Shown here: positions 36,331 to 48,593 of the stretch, one piece after another
Layout: every line of letters begins with the position of its first letter
Numbering within the stretch: the stretch's first letter is position 1
From: Liolophura sinensis
Lineage: Eukaryota > Mollusca > Polyplacophora > Chitonida > Chitonidae
Assembly: GCF_032854445.1 (NCBI RefSeq)
Contig: NC_088300.1
Coordinates: forward strand, 69,292,984 to 69,356,983
Direction: 5' to 3'
Length of the DNA stretch: 64,000 nt
Program-made: the position numbers and the translations under genes
The notes under the pieces: model-generated
Told to the model about the DNA's origin: nothing
The model's database searches: none
Seen by the model: the letters and a program-made list of their open reading frames with translations, nothing else

Positions 36331-39199
36331 CCTTCTTTAGTGTCGACAAGGGTATAGTTCACTCGTGTTCAAACAAGTTTCAGACACCTAAAAGTGTCAG
36401 CTTTTGTTTAGAAATGAATTACGGTACCTAATTCTGAAGAACTAATCCTTCTGGCATGCGATGTATATGCCCCAGTTACTTAGTATATGCCAAACATTCT
36501 ATTTTCTTGAGACTGGATTGGTTTCGCTGCACTCATAGTTAAAAGAATATAGCGAATCGTATTTGATTTGGTGAAATTTAAATGAAAAACATGATGATAA
36601 GTGTGTAGAACACCAGTGCGGAGAGAGCTAAAGTGACCTGAGCTCATTTACAGGTGAACCTGAGAAGACCTCATTACCACGGAGACACGGAACATATTTT
36701 CCTCAGATGTGTGTAGTTTTCTTAATGCAGAGATTCCATGAAAAAAAACTGCTGACGAATGAGCATGGTTTATGTTAGATGATAGCAAGGGCGCCATAGC
36801 GAGCGTCTAGAGTGACTTATCTCAGCAGGTTATATGGGAGCATGGAAGAGTTGCATCGATCAAAATAGTTTCCATTGCTCGAATGTGTAACGGGCTAAAG
36901 CCTGGATTACAAGGAGCATAAAAAATAACATTGAACTTCCTTGCAATTGGACAGGCCCACGTGAATGTTACAGAATATATATAAAAAGTCAATGTCATCC
37001 AAACAAAAAATAAAGTGAATCTGTAGCCAAAGTCTGCAAATTTCTCTTTAAGCGAGTTGTGAGATTTCTTTGGATTTTGGCTATCATGATTTAAAGTTAA
37101 CAAAAATTTATCCACTAAAGCTGAATTATTTAATAAAGCAGTATTTCAGAAATGTTCTAAAAATATTTTTAAAATCCTACACCGCTTATAAACAAAGTAA
37201 ATAGCAAACAATCGTCAGTACCTAGCCACTCATTTGGAGACGACATTTTGCCATGTTATACCTATCAAGAGTGACGTCACAAAACCTAGGAAATCTCCTG
37301 TACCATCGGTATTAAACAATGTGGCAATGATAAAATACCAACAAAAACGCCTGATACCCAACCAAAGAGTATCAGCTCTGTTCCGTGCTCAAAAGGCCGA
37401 TGTTTCCTTTACTTTGGCGGTCAGGCGGGGCGATGTTCATGGGCACAAGTTTCGTGTTTTATCGGCCATTGATGTAAGTATATGGGCTAGCTGACTGTAC
37501 CGACTTCAGGAAATTTAACGAACACAGCAGGACCTTCTGATTGATAAAAGACCTTTAAATTCAGATTCTGAGAAGATATTTTCGTAATAAATCTGATTTT
37601 GCTAAGGAAAAATAATGCAAAGTCACAATATTTTTCTCCAAGCAGTGACTCGCGAGGCGGTTTTCTTGCCAGCTCACCCTGACAAGTTACTGCAGTACCC
37701 TGCCCAACACGTACGCATTGTGACACGGGCAGCCGTTCTCCGTTCCCTGCTCATAAATGTGTGCTACAAAATGCATCAGTTTAACACTTAAGCTAACCAC
37801 AAAATCCAATTTATTGCATTTATATCTGTCTGTCCACTATAAGAAACCACACTGACAATCGAGAGCTATTAGGTTTTTTGACATGACACCGAATTATCAA
37901 GAGACGCTTTCAGCACTATTGATTGGCCAAGCTCATAAGGGTTTCTACAATATAGCTGCTTGGATTGAATTGTCCATCAGCACCATATCCCAAGTGCTGA
38001 ACACCATCTCCTCGGCTTCAAAACTTTATAGGATTTTTTACATATTTTTCTGTGTGCTACATCATTTTTTCTATGTGTATATAGTGGCATACATTATGTT
38101 AACAGAAACTTTAACTATATATCATCTTAGGTATTAATATAACTGTCGATAATTTTCTTTCTTCGCAACAAGACAGTTGGTCAGGGGGATATAGCTGTGG
38201 AATTAAGGTAACCTCTGTCTTTCAAGACTTCTACATTTCGCGATTTCTTCCATGACAATGTGTATGCATTATACATTCTTTACAATTCCTTAAGTCGTGC
38301 TGCTTCAAAGTCAAACGTGTTCAAACATCGGATTTGAACCCCTTATATAGTTAATGCTACACCTGGTATACTTTATTTATTATACTATGTTAAACTGGTC
38401 TTGGAACGTCCTAATCTTTGTAACGTTTAAAAGTTAAAAGTGGGGACAAAAGTCAGCTGCAAAATCATTAACTCAAAAGCTGTTGGAAGTTGCTGGTTGG
38501 AGGGAGCTTCAAAAAGCAGCGGAAGCGCGCGTGGTTAAAAAACGCGACCACATTGGTTAAGTACTCGTGAACTTTTGATCAGGAACGGAAACGTGATTCA
38601 TAATGCATTAGTGCAATGTCTTTGATCGCCTGCAACGGAAGCTTGGTTCAAAATCATAGTCTCATGTTTAGGTCTACCTCCTGATTATGAGCAGCGTAAA
38701 CTTGGTTAAAAGTCTACATATATCTTCAGCTGTGAAAACTAGTGAATACAGCAGTGAATATATGACTTCCCTAGTCCAAGTTTTACGATGTATAAACTTG
38801 TAAAACACGCGACGTCATTAATATAGTCAAAGGTCTATTATCTTCAGCAACGGAAACTTGTTTCAAAAATACCGTCTCACAGATTTATATGATCTTAAGC
38901 ACGTTTTCCACTTGAGATGCTCTATACAACTGAGTCAGCGAGCAGTGGTAACCTCGCCGATGCTGAGGTTTTATTCCTAAAGGTTTATTAATAGGGTGTA
39001 GCCTGTCATCGTTAAGAATTGGGAGGAGATGGAGAGAATATATGAGGGTGTCACTGTAATGCGATAAAACATGGGCGGGTCACATTGCACTCATGTGCCA
39101 CGTTTATCTACAAAACGTGACTTATTGTGCGGCCAGCAGACGTATCAATGCCGTAAGCACTACCACAGCTGACGTATATTCATCTCCCCATCCCAGCAA

Positions 39200-39345
39200 T
39201 TTAAGAGTATGCATGCACAGTTAGAAAAAACCCCTAACTGAGATAAACAGGCAAGAGGCCGAATTTCACAGGTTATATGTGTGACCACTTGCCAACTATC
39301 ACACTGTCGGCGCCGGTCCAGTTTTAGGCCTACTTTCTATGTCAT
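39200..39345 (+). repeat. Dispersed repeat D, copy 4
   Basis: The copy reads ACAGTTAGAAAAAACCCCTA, GGCAAGAGGCCGAATTTCAC, GACCACTTGCCAACTATCAC and ACTGTCGGCGCCGGTCCAGT before TTTAGG. Confidence 0.7.
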
Positions 39346-40439
39346 AGTTTTTTATATTGTATTCCAGCATAAACAAGGAACCTGTAGGTGGACTAAGCAT
39401 TCCCGAGGCCTCTTCCCTTTGCATTGTTTTAATGTTATTATATGTTAAATGTGATGACAACACAGCATTTTGAGCATTTCTATAGACCACTGACACATAA
39501 ACATCATGCAAAGTTTTTTTCTCCCAAATTCTATTTATAAGTTGCCGTTATATGTATATAGTCTGTCCATCTCTCAGATAAGGCCTAATTGTATAAATAA
39601 ACGTTTGCTTAATTAATCTATTAATACACACATAGGTAAAGGAAGAAAATACTCAAAATTACATTTACCAGTACTAGTTTTGTGTTTTTCACTCAGTTTA
39701 ACATTGTCATGTATCTGAGTTTCACGTTTACTGATATGTAGTTTTGGGCACACTAGTATATGACGTCATGTCCGCCTTCCTCCTTCACAGTGGCTTTATA
39801 TGGACACAGACCCCCATTACAACTTCCTTTTTTCGTAGGGACGAATGTAATTCTGTGTATTTTAGGGTGTAAAGTCTATTTTTTGCTGCCAGTCTGCCTT
39901 TTTTGGTCTACAGGTGCATGCTTGGTATCAAAATGCTGGAAATTGTATAAGCTTTGGGCAGGTATGCGTTTTAATGATGAAAGTTTGAAATTCTGGGCGA
40001 GAGGACACAAGGAGACAGGTGGTGATGAGGCTGCGAGTTCGCGTTGCTAGGCACCACCCCCAGCTGCCGGCATAGGAAGGTCCAGATTTTGACAGTCAAC
40101 CTATGTCAAGATTTTTATGGCTTCTTTCTCTCAGGCTGGGCGAGGTATGCACCAAAGCTTAATGGCCACGGAATATTTGGGACTGAGCTACAGCGCTGAA
40201 CGTTAACATTGTCGCTTATGGAAAGCTAATGGGGGGTTAAGGCCATATGGGCGGAAATATTGAAGTTGTATGAGGTGTACATGCGCACATGCATGCATAC
40301 ACTGTAAAAGCTGATGTTCCAGAGTACATGTGTATATATATCATCTTCGATAGCATCCCTGAAAGAGATAGCATTTAATATCACTGATTATAGACAATGC
40401 TGTACCCTACTATAATATTTGTAAAGTCCATGGGTGACT

Positions 40440-40580
40440 CGGAAAAGACTTGAAATCCGTATTGAGTCATACCTTTTTGAGAGGGCACTTAGACGGTACT
40501 GCCACAACAATTCAAAGTACATGTATAACACCTAATGACTCCTCGTCATCACATGACTGAAAAATTGTTAATTTGCATAT
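40440..40580 (+). mobile_element. SINE family B tail fragment
   Basis: The segment includes GACTCCTCGTCATCACATGA followed by CTGAAAAATTGTTAA, the typical family-B 3' region. Confidence 0.55.
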
Positions 40581-40954
40581 ACATATCATAAAGTCCTGGA
40601 AAAAAGTGCAAAACTAAAAATGTCACCTCATAGGTCAGAGGTCGATCGTGGCGGAGCTAGCCGGGGCGGTTCTTTTCAACAGAAACAAAATACAGCGTCA
40701 GCATTTACGTCAATTAATATACAGTGGCATGTCGGAAATATTCTGGAAAACACAAACTTGACACTTGTATGTGGATGATGCATTAAATACATGAACAGTC
40801 GGACAGAACCGAGAAGAAAATCATCGACAGTTAAAGCCCACCTTCTCACGCGAGATAGATTGGGTGGATTTGTAATTATGAAGCGTTCTGATACTTCGCT
40901 TCCCTAAGCCAGTCAACAACAATGTATTTAAAAAAAAAAACGGTATTCCATCCA

Positions 40955-41040
40955 TGCATCCGTACGCTGATCGTCATGTAAGCTAGTGAATTGTTCTTGA
41001 GAACAGCGTAAAAATACAGGCAAATAATGAAATAAGACGG
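40955..41040 (+). mobile_element. SINE family A tail, decayed
   Basis: TCTTGAGAACAGCGTAAAAA followed by AATAATGAAATAAG marks a weak family-A tail. Confidence 0.35.
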
Positions 41041-41461
41041 GGTCTATTTACTCCACTTCATATTATATGATATAACACTACTAACAGAATTAAGGTATGA
41101 ACGTAATTACATCTGATCTGTTGCTAATATGGATAATTATCCCTGCTCAATACATGCATCATTAAACTCACCATCTGTCGCCATGCAATCATCCTGTATA
41201 TATTATCCCTAAATAATCATTACTCACAAAACAAGGCAAATTGTCTCATCTAGGGGTAATTCGGTTCGTCCATTCGTTCTGCCCTGGATACTTTATCCAG
41301 GATAGATCTATACATGCGCCTATATCGGTCTATTCCTAAGTGGAATTGATGAAGGCTTCTAGGTTATACCATGGCGATCAGTTTTACAAGTTTACTTAGG
41401 AAAACTAAATGCTTTGGGTAAATCACAGACCTTTTGGTAAGATTCTGATAATCTGATTGTT

Positions 41462-41525
41462 GTTTTATACCATGCTCAAGAATTTTTCACTTATATAAAG
41501 GCGGTATGGGCGGAGAAAAACATCG
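41462..41525 (-). mobile_element. SINE family A tail, decayed (reverse)
   Basis: ATGCTCAAGAATTTTTCACT and TATAAAGGCGG match the reverse complement of the family-A 3' block. Confidence 0.4.
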
Positions 41526-42267
41526 ACTTTTGCAAGGTTACTGAGAGAACTTTCAAACATATAACGTACTGACATGTACATCATATGGGTGGAAACGAGT
41601 GGTCTGTAACGAATGTAGGAATACGCAAGCGGCCGCAACATATGCACAATCAACCACAGCGAGAGGGGAAGAATGTGACGGCGTATATTTATGGACATGA
41701 CAAAACAATTGCTTCCAAATATTTTAAGATAATTGGTGCCATCGGTTGTGATTAATCGTATATTGTTGTATTAGTGAGTGTAAAATTCCGGCTCGCATCA
41801 ACCTGTGGCTTAGGTGAATTCAAATTTACACACTAACAGCAGAGGGGAAGCATTTTGAGTACAACCTATGGAGTGATGCAAGGGACGTAATGTACTGCTT
41901 ATTTAACTGCAATTTCCCCAACCCAACAGCTGTTGTAAGACTGGTTTAACTCCTGGGAAAGGTGGTTCTACTTCACAGGTTATTGCACGTAAAACAGCCA
42001 TCATCGGTCAAGGCACTGTCACACTACAGGTAATTCTATTACAGGTTGATAAGGCCAGTCAGTGACACTTTGTTAAATTATGACTATGCAGAGCACATCT
42101 TCAAGACTTTAATATTCGACATTTTCAATGTTGGACAGAAACATTGGAGCGCCCCGGAGAAACCATTACACTTTGCAATACATCTGAAAAACTTTCTGAT
42201 GTAGGAATCAATTGCATAAAATCATGCACTAAAAGTTTTAAAACATTTTCAGGAAATTATTTATGAT

Positions 42268-42488
42268 GTGTGTTTTACGCGGTACATAAGAAATTTCACT
42301 TATACGGCCAGAATTATGGTAGGAGGAAAGCCAGTAGGGACAAAAGAAAATGCATGATCATCCACATCCTCCTGGCTGACGGTCCCTGCATGAGCTGGAC
42401 TTAAACACAGTGACCACATTGGCGAGAGGCTCGTGGGTAATTGCGCTATGCTAGCAGATTTACCACTTGGTCCCGAAGGCCCCCATCT
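42268..42488 (-). mobile_element. SINE family A, nearly full length (reverse)
   Basis: On the minus strand the element starts GGGGGCCTTCGGGACCAAGT with a tRNA-like head, then GAGCCTCTCGCCAATGTGGT, AGTCCAGCTCATGCAGGG, TTTCCTCCTACCATAATTCT, GTATAAGTGAAATT and the tail CGCGTAAAACACAC. It is the best view of head and tail in one copy. Confidence 0.85.
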
Positions 42489-43339
42489 TAAAAACATGAA
42501 TCAATTAAAAACACACAAAGCTGTACTTGTATTTTTTTCACAAGTCTAAATTTACTGGTAGCAAAACAAACGTACCATTCTTCCTATTACATATTCTAAA
42601 CACTGACACTACACTTACATGTACATATTGTGAGTATGTATTGTATTAACAAATAAATTAAGACAGCCTGTATAAAAGGGTTGTAAGTAAAATGGCTAAG
42701 TTTGATTAACAATCACTGTAAATAGTGAACACTGTTTCACAGTTTGTGCTATTATAAATGCTGCATAACACAGGAGACATGATATTACAATTCCGAATGC
42801 TGTTAGAAGTCCCAATCTAAAAATTTTATAAGCGCCAACATGTTACTTCAACGCCCAAGGGAGAAGATATAGCTGCACAGTAAAATTTGTGATTTAGCAT
42901 CTTTATGCAGACAGCGTTTTCTTAACTGATCGAAAGATCGGTATTCATAATTGCCAGAAACCGGAAAAGCATTTATCCTCATTATCATTGTTGTTGAAAA
43001 ATAACATAGCAAAGCTAGAATAAGAAATCGTATGTGGTTTGGTAGGAGGAATTTTCCTCCCATGAAAGTAGCCAGGTCCGGGGTTCTTCAGATTTATTCT
43101 TCACTTACAATTTTATTCCTTAGTTACTCAATTTATTTAAAGGACAATTTATTCATTTTTGACCAGCGAAATCTATCCTTCCTGTACACAGAGATATCTG
43201 ACCTAAGGCCAGGACCGTATTCCACAAAGGTTATCTCAGCTAATATTAGAAAGCATTGGCATTTGTATACCAGTAAGCATACAAACTATACAAACGTCAG
43301 TCCCGTGACTGCTTTGTAGAAGACACCCCAGCAAACTTA

Positions 43340-44010
43340 ACCCATTTTTACAAACTGTTTATTGGTTACGAAAAGAAAATAATGCACAGTAGCATACTCT
43401 CCACAGCCAATGGTTTCATACCACGGTACAGCAAGGTTTCTGGTGAACTTTGCTACTCCCTTAAAAGGATTGGGTAGAGTATCAACAAAAAAATACTTGC
43501 TTTAAAATCCTACAAAATACCAAAAACAAACCTTAGATGAACATAAAAAAGCCCAATTAGAAAACTGATAAAATCTGGTCGCTATAAGATTGCACCTCAC
43601 TGACACGGTAGACATGAGCAATTACAAAAACAACAAGCAAGAGCATGAAGAGCATACATAATGAGAAGGGCTCAGGTATTGCACCAAATATTACAAAACG
43701 CTATTTATGTAACGACAAACAACAGGTTGACAAACTTGACATTATCTGACCAAAAATCTGACAAACATGTTTATTAATCATGATGAATTAAAATGTTTTG
43801 GTTTGACTTGCATGACATCCTGTAAGGATCAAATGTTAAGCTGTGCATATCTGTTTATACCTAAGGAAAACACAGGTGTGACAACTTGGACTGTCAGTAA
43901 TAACAGCTGACTCGGCAAAAGCTAGTCAGGGTTGTTGAGAGGAATCTACTGCTGAGACGACAACAATAGTCACATCATCCCCTGGGGCAGTAGAGACACA
44001 GCTAAACAGT
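43340..44010 (-). other. Probable 3'UTR exon of the G-gamma gene, with poly(A) signal
   Basis: A very good acceptor (TTTTTCTCTGTGTTTCAG) ends at 44,011. A minus-strand AATAAA lies at 43,363-43,358. If exon 2 were skipped, this exon would continue the gamma frame from exon 1 for 28 residues (LFSCVSTAPGDDVTIVVV and on) and end without a CAAX box. The DDVTIVVV stretch resembles the last motif of PP2C phosphatases, but no other PP2C exon is visible. Confidence 0.6.
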
Positions 44011-44493
44011 CTGAAACACAGAGAAAAACGGAAAAATATTCACCAGTAATATGCTCTGTACATGAAATACTGCAGCTTTTTGCGGTGTAATCTTTACTCC
44101 ACATTTAAAACCAAAACTTGCAGGTGTGTGTCATCACAGTATCATTTTAGGCTTACTATCCAAGACATGGCTGAGAGCTGGGTACTTGCTCTTTTACTAA
44201 TGTCTACAGGCTTTACTCGAGTGACAAGGCGGGGATTAAAGTATTGTCTGAATAGCAAGGAAGTGAATAGAAAACATAGCACCAAAACTATCCTTTCCTG
44301 ACTTTCACATGTGAAGAATGCTGAGTAGATATTTCAGTTGTCTTGTATAAGAATAACAATTTCTGGTACACATATTTCCAGGTTTCCTATTACAGTAATA
44401 ACCAACTCAACAAAATATCAGATAATAAATAATACATGCAATAACATACTCTAGCAAAATATCAGGTACTTATACAAATCAGAAGCATCTTAC

Positions 44494-44614
44494 CTCAGCA
44501 GAAAGTTTTCATAGAATAGTGCAGCTTTTCTGATCCCTGAAGGGATTTTCAGATGGGGTAACGCCTACTACCAGAGCATCACTGTTTGAGTTCTGATTCA
44601 TGTAATTGAGTAGC
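44494..44614 (-). CDS. G-gamma exon 2 with stop and 3'UTR start
   Basis: Coding runs to the TGA at 44,511-44,509. A consensus donor (GAG before GTAAGA) follows 15 nt later at 44,493, so the transcript probably splices within the 3'UTR to the exon at 44,010. A stop this close to the last junction should not trigger nonsense-mediated decay. Confidence 0.88.
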
Positions 44615-47600
44615 CTGAAACAAAAACAAGCCATTATTGCACCACCGTTTATAGCTGTTTGCTAGCATAAACACAGACATGTATCTCATACATTTGGTCA
44701 AAAGTTAGATACACTGCTATACCCGTACCACAGGATCATATGTTCAAGTCTCTTTGCACTACATACAGGAGAAACATTTTGAAAACATTAAGAGTAACTG
44801 GTCAGGTTTAAAGACTGAAATCAAGGAGGAGTTAAATGGCCCCAAAGGCAAGCTCATGCAGCTGCAGTCTTCAAGAGATATGACCTAACTGTGAGAGATA
44901 TCGGAACATATTTCTGGATGGCTTGAAATGTGCTCCTTTAAAGGAAAAGAAACTTTAAAAAATGACACTATAGGCTGAAGTGCACATTTTTTTCTATCTG
45001 GTGGTTCCTGCTGCATAATTTTGCCATTTTTCCTCGCCAAAACCTGAAAACGGCAAAGCTGGCATAAATCGCTGAGTCCATCGCGTCTATCTTTACCATT
45101 CTGTAATTTATGCTGGGGGTGTGTCGCATCTCAGCCACTGGGAGTCATTAAAACTGCTGGCTTGTTCGTGTAAACTCGGAACCTACGTCTAACACTCTGG
45201 TTTCCCTACTGTCAAGCGGAAAACGAAATGTACTGTTCGCTACCTTCTGGGAAGAAAAGTTCTACTAGAAATGTACGAACTGCACTTCGGCAGTTTCCGA
45301 CGGCAATTCTTCTAAGACAGAAGACTTCAGGACTAGTTCTTAAGAAAATGGAGTCGCCACACAGTGGATTTTGGCGCTGACTTTATAATTTATCAACTTG
45401 ATGTACATATTAGAACTTTTTTTATGGCATGCACCTTTTTCAATGGTATTTTATTGATATTTTTCTTCTCTTTCAAGACCATTTGTGTGATTTCGACAAT
45501 GTCTTCAATGTCCACAATTTTGGGCTGTTTTCGTCATATATAGGTTACTTCCCTTTTTAAGGATTTACCTCCCTGGACAGTGGCCATCTGTTCAATTATC
45601 CTATGTTATTAGCATCTGGAAGTTACAGCGTTTTGGAACTTAAGCAACAGGAGTGATTAACTGTAACTATAACTAACCCACCGGTGAAATTTGTTGTAAG
45701 GCACAAATCTGGTTAGCCAAAAATGTGAACGGGGGTGTCCAAACAGCATTTTTGGAGGCCGTTTTATTACAGTATGGTGTCCAGATTTCATTTTGTTCTA
45801 TATTTCGCATGATGAAAGTGCTGAAAACAGGGAGTCCAAATAACGCCAGTTTCACTTGTCCCAGCCGGTTAACCTATGTTGTAAGGAAAAGTTACCTACT
45901 TTTGAATCATTCCAATTTGCTTTCTTGCGATGGGAAACTCACAAAGCAAAGGTAGGTAATTTCTTGAAAGGGGAAATAAAATGCGATAAAGTTTCTGTTA
46001 TCATTGCCCTATTCTTTCATTTTTTGCTGAACTGGAATGTTCTTTTGTCTTTAGAATCTGATCCCAAAGCAAACAGTTGATCAAATGCCAGAGGAGAGAA
46101 TGACAGAATAGAGGAGAAGAGAAGGACTATAGGTGCCCAAATGTAGCTAAAAGGAGAGGATAAGGTGGGTAATTTAGCGTCAGCAACATTGTTTGGAAAC
46201 TCTTAATTTTATTCAAATGGAACAACTTCTGACTATAACTCTGCAGCATGCCATCAGGCGTATCACAATATCTACTGCAAGCTTGAATCAGAATATTTGA
46301 ACTAGGGACCTGGGTGCTAATTTTCACTCAATGTTTTAACTTAGTGGCAGCATGATTACTACATTAGATATCCTTTTCACCTCAATTCTGCATGGGGATT
46401 GTGCCCCGATTTGCAGTAAATTATTGTAAAAACAATGGAGAAACTGAAAATGTCAAATGTTATTTTTGAAATGTTGCCGCTTTCTCTCAGGCACAGCGTA
46501 AAACACCAATCAAATATTGCGTCAGCTTTTGTGTAGCTGACTCTCCCTGTTTCAGGCTTTATACTCATGCAGTCTGTTGGCATGCCTGTTATGATGGAAG
46601 AGGTAACATCTGTAAAGGTCTCAGTTCGACTAGCCATGGACAACAACGCTCGTAGAGCCTTGCGTAGCGATGGTTGGGTCCCCTTCAACCCAGTAAGAGG
46701 AGTTGTAAAATTTCGGAAAACAGTCAATTACTAACGTACCTCACCCATCCAGCCACTCCTTTACAATGTTTAGGGTCCTAGGGCAACTGACTGTTAAAAT
46801 CCTGAGATGTCCATCATCCCAAAGGTAAATATCCATCCATACTTATTAAAGTCACCCTCTCTGCTCACTTCTCAAATTTACAAAATGACCGCCATCTACA
46901 TAGTGTGCATGTGCGGCCAGACAGCCAGATTATGAAATGGCCGACTCTTACTGGCTTCATTTGTGGAGGTCAGGGATGTCAAAACAATAGCATGTGCTCT
47001 AGTTTGGTTCCCTGACACGCTACTTGTACCATCTAAAGTCAATGGGACTCAAACCTGCCTGTGCATGATGGCATAGAAACAAAAGGACTTCATAAACAGC
47101 ATAACTGAAGGGAGGGACAATTTCATATTCAGTTGCCTAGCCGCGTGTGAGCGCCGTGTAGTTGGCGGCCATGTCGTAAATAAAAAATCAGCGGAGAGGG
47201 TGACTTTAATAAATATGGATGGATATTTACCTTTGGGATGATCGACATCTCGGGATTTTAACAGTCAGGTACCCTAGGACCCTAAGCATTGTACAGGAGT
47301 GACTGGATGGGCGAGGTATGTTAGTAATGGACTGTTTCCGAAATTGTACAATTCATCCTATCGGGCTAAAGGGGACCAAGCCATGACTACGCGAGGCACT
47401 GCGGGCGTAGTCATTCAGGGCTAAGTTCAACACAGCAAGCCATTAAATTCTGGTATAATTTGAATATTTTCATCTGAAACCCTGAAATTGTTTTCAGATT
47501 ACGGGCAAATATGCAGAAATCAAACAAAAATATGAACATCCTCAACTGCTGCAAATAAAAGAAGCCAAATGAAGAGGATAACCAGAGGACATTAGCGGTG

Positions 47601-47762
47601 GCGCGGTAGGGTGTTCACTGTTCGCGGAAATACAGTGTACACCACCTTCGTATTCATGTCTACTCACTCTTCTACTGCCTGTGATACCGGTATCCTCTGG
47701 ATGCTAGCTTCTTGTCTGAGCTGTGCTACCTGCTTTTGCAGCGTCTGGATTTGGCTAGACAT
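44509..47762 (-). CDS. G-protein gamma subunit, complete, two coding exons
   Basis: The gamma subunit pairs with beta to form the membrane-anchored Gbetagamma dimer of heterotrimeric G proteins. The 66-residue product begins MSSQIQTLQKQVAQLRQEAS, giving the coiled-coil helix that packs on Gbeta, continues IQRIPVSQAVEELLNY and ends PSENPFRDQKSCTIL. The NPF motif is diagnostic of the family. CTIL is a CAAX box; its final Leu predicts geranylgeranylation. Exon 1 is 47,762-47,668 (phase 2 out, donor GTGAGT) and exon 2 is 44,614-44,509 (acceptor TTTCAG, then TGA). The 3.05-kb intron contains a fold-back element and a MITE. Which paralogue it is cannot be decided by eye. Confidence 0.93.
44938..45476. 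mobile_element. TTAA-flanked MITE, copy 1 (older), in G-gamma intron
   Basis: The element shares its length and about 80% of its sequence with 59,328-59,904, in the same orientation (for example ACGGCAAAGCTGGCATAAAT and GAACTGCACTTCGGCA). Its left end is TTAAAGGAAAAGAAACTTT and its right end is degraded, with TTAA changed to TCAA. It has no coding capacity. Confidence 0.8.
46616..47435. mobile_element. Fold-back element with ~300-bp inverted arms, in G-gamma intron
   Basis: Arm 46,616-46,925 matches the reverse complement of 47,137-47,435. Examples are GTCACCCTCTCTGC against GAGAGGGTGAC, GGTAAATATCCATCCATA against GATGGATATTTACC, and AGGGTCCTAGGGCAACTGAC against TCAGGTACCCTAGGACCCT. The loop is about 210 bp. 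No transposase frame is present, so this is a nonautonomous long-TIR element. Confidence 0.82.
47668..47762 (-). CDS. G-gamma exon 1
   Basis: The exon encodes residues 1-31 and two bases of the Glu-32 codon. The ATG was chosen because it is the first in frame and gives the usual family length; upstream sequence has no further in-frame Met before a stop. Confidence 0.92.
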
Positions 47763-47847
47763 ATTTATGCAAGGAATAATTCGTAATTTTCACTAAACAA
47801 ATATGTGTATCGTCTAACAAAGATGAAGAAAATGGCGTTATTGGAGC

Positions 47848-47857
47848 TCTCGCGAGA
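47848..47857. promoter_or_regulatory. TCTCGCGAGA palindrome, likely core promoter element
   Basis: The perfect palindrome lies 86 bp upstream of the G-gamma start codon. This motif is known from CpG-type animal promoters, where BANP-type factors bind it. A YY1-like AAATGGCG is 13 bp away. Being symmetric, it could serve a plus-strand transcript toward TYW2 as well. Confidence 0.5.
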
Positions 47858-48275
47858 TCCCGAGAGCAATTAACATCACGGAATATCAATTTCAAGGACT
47901 TGTGAAGGATACGGACGGTTTTAAGTTTAGTGATGATTTAAAAGTTAAGCACATAATGATCTTTTGTCAAGTATTTTAATTTTATGTGTTTCTCATACAA
48001 CCAGCTTCTGTAAAAGCTCTACAAATTTTCAAGGGTAAGAGGGTTAAATGCGGAACAGTCCTTTATCGAAAAATAAAGTAGTTCCAGTTATAAAAATAAA
48101 AATGACCGAGCTCAGTGGTACAAGTGCCGTGCTTGTTTGGAAAAAAGATGCTCAATTGTTTAGGTATGCACACGTACATGTATAAGAGCATCACACACAC
48201 TAGCTTAGTGAGATATCCGTAACTGTCAAATTTTTGCCCCATTCGAATAATTTTATAATATTTTGTTTGTTCAAT

Positions 48276-48368
48276 ATGACGGAAACTGAACCCTCCATAG
48301 GCGTGGCGATGTCACCGCCAAAGTTCGATGTTCTTGGAATTAATATACAGCTAAAGTCGGACGTTAAG
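48276..48368 (+). other. Candidate first exon upstream of TYW2 (unproven)
   Basis: An ATG-initiated open stretch (MTETEPSIGVAMSPPKFDVL and 11 more codons) runs to a good donor (AAG before GTAATT). It is the only start-plus-donor I could find between the G-gamma promoter and TYW2 exon 2. Its phase-0 end does not match the phase-2 entry needed at 50,123, and the peptide does not look like a TYW2 N-terminus, so it may belong to another transcript or be chance. Confidence 0.2.
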
Positions 48369-48593
48369 GTAATTTTCAGATTAAATCCTGATGTCAACAC
48401 CTTACTTGTCCTCATGACCATAAATCTTAACATTCTATCCACCGGTGGAAAAGTACATGCCAAATTTGTTCAATGAAAACCGGAAATGAAGATTAAAGGT
48501 AGTTGAATTAAATTAAAACTTGAGGTGGGAAATCTCATGAACTACAGTCCATGGATGTAGAATCAGTTTTAGTCTAAAGATGAATTACAACAT

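Noticed and set aside
37883-38137. Frame with a helix-turn-helix-like start (ALLIGQAHKGFYNIAAWIEL), considered as a Tc1-type transposase
   Set aside because: Only one short stretch is suggestive, no DDE/DDD region or terminal repeats follow, and the rest is low-complexity hydrophobic.
43925-44010. Last exon of a PP2C phosphatase (PGDDVTIVVV)
   Set aside because: No other PP2C exon is visible, and the segment is better explained as the 3'UTR exon of the G-gamma gene; kept as a finding only.
46377-46727. Open frames on both strands around 46.4-46.7 kb, one reading VSVRLAMDNNARRALRSDGW
   Set aside because: Most of the frame lies in an arm of the fold-back element and is mirrored, with stops, in the other arm.
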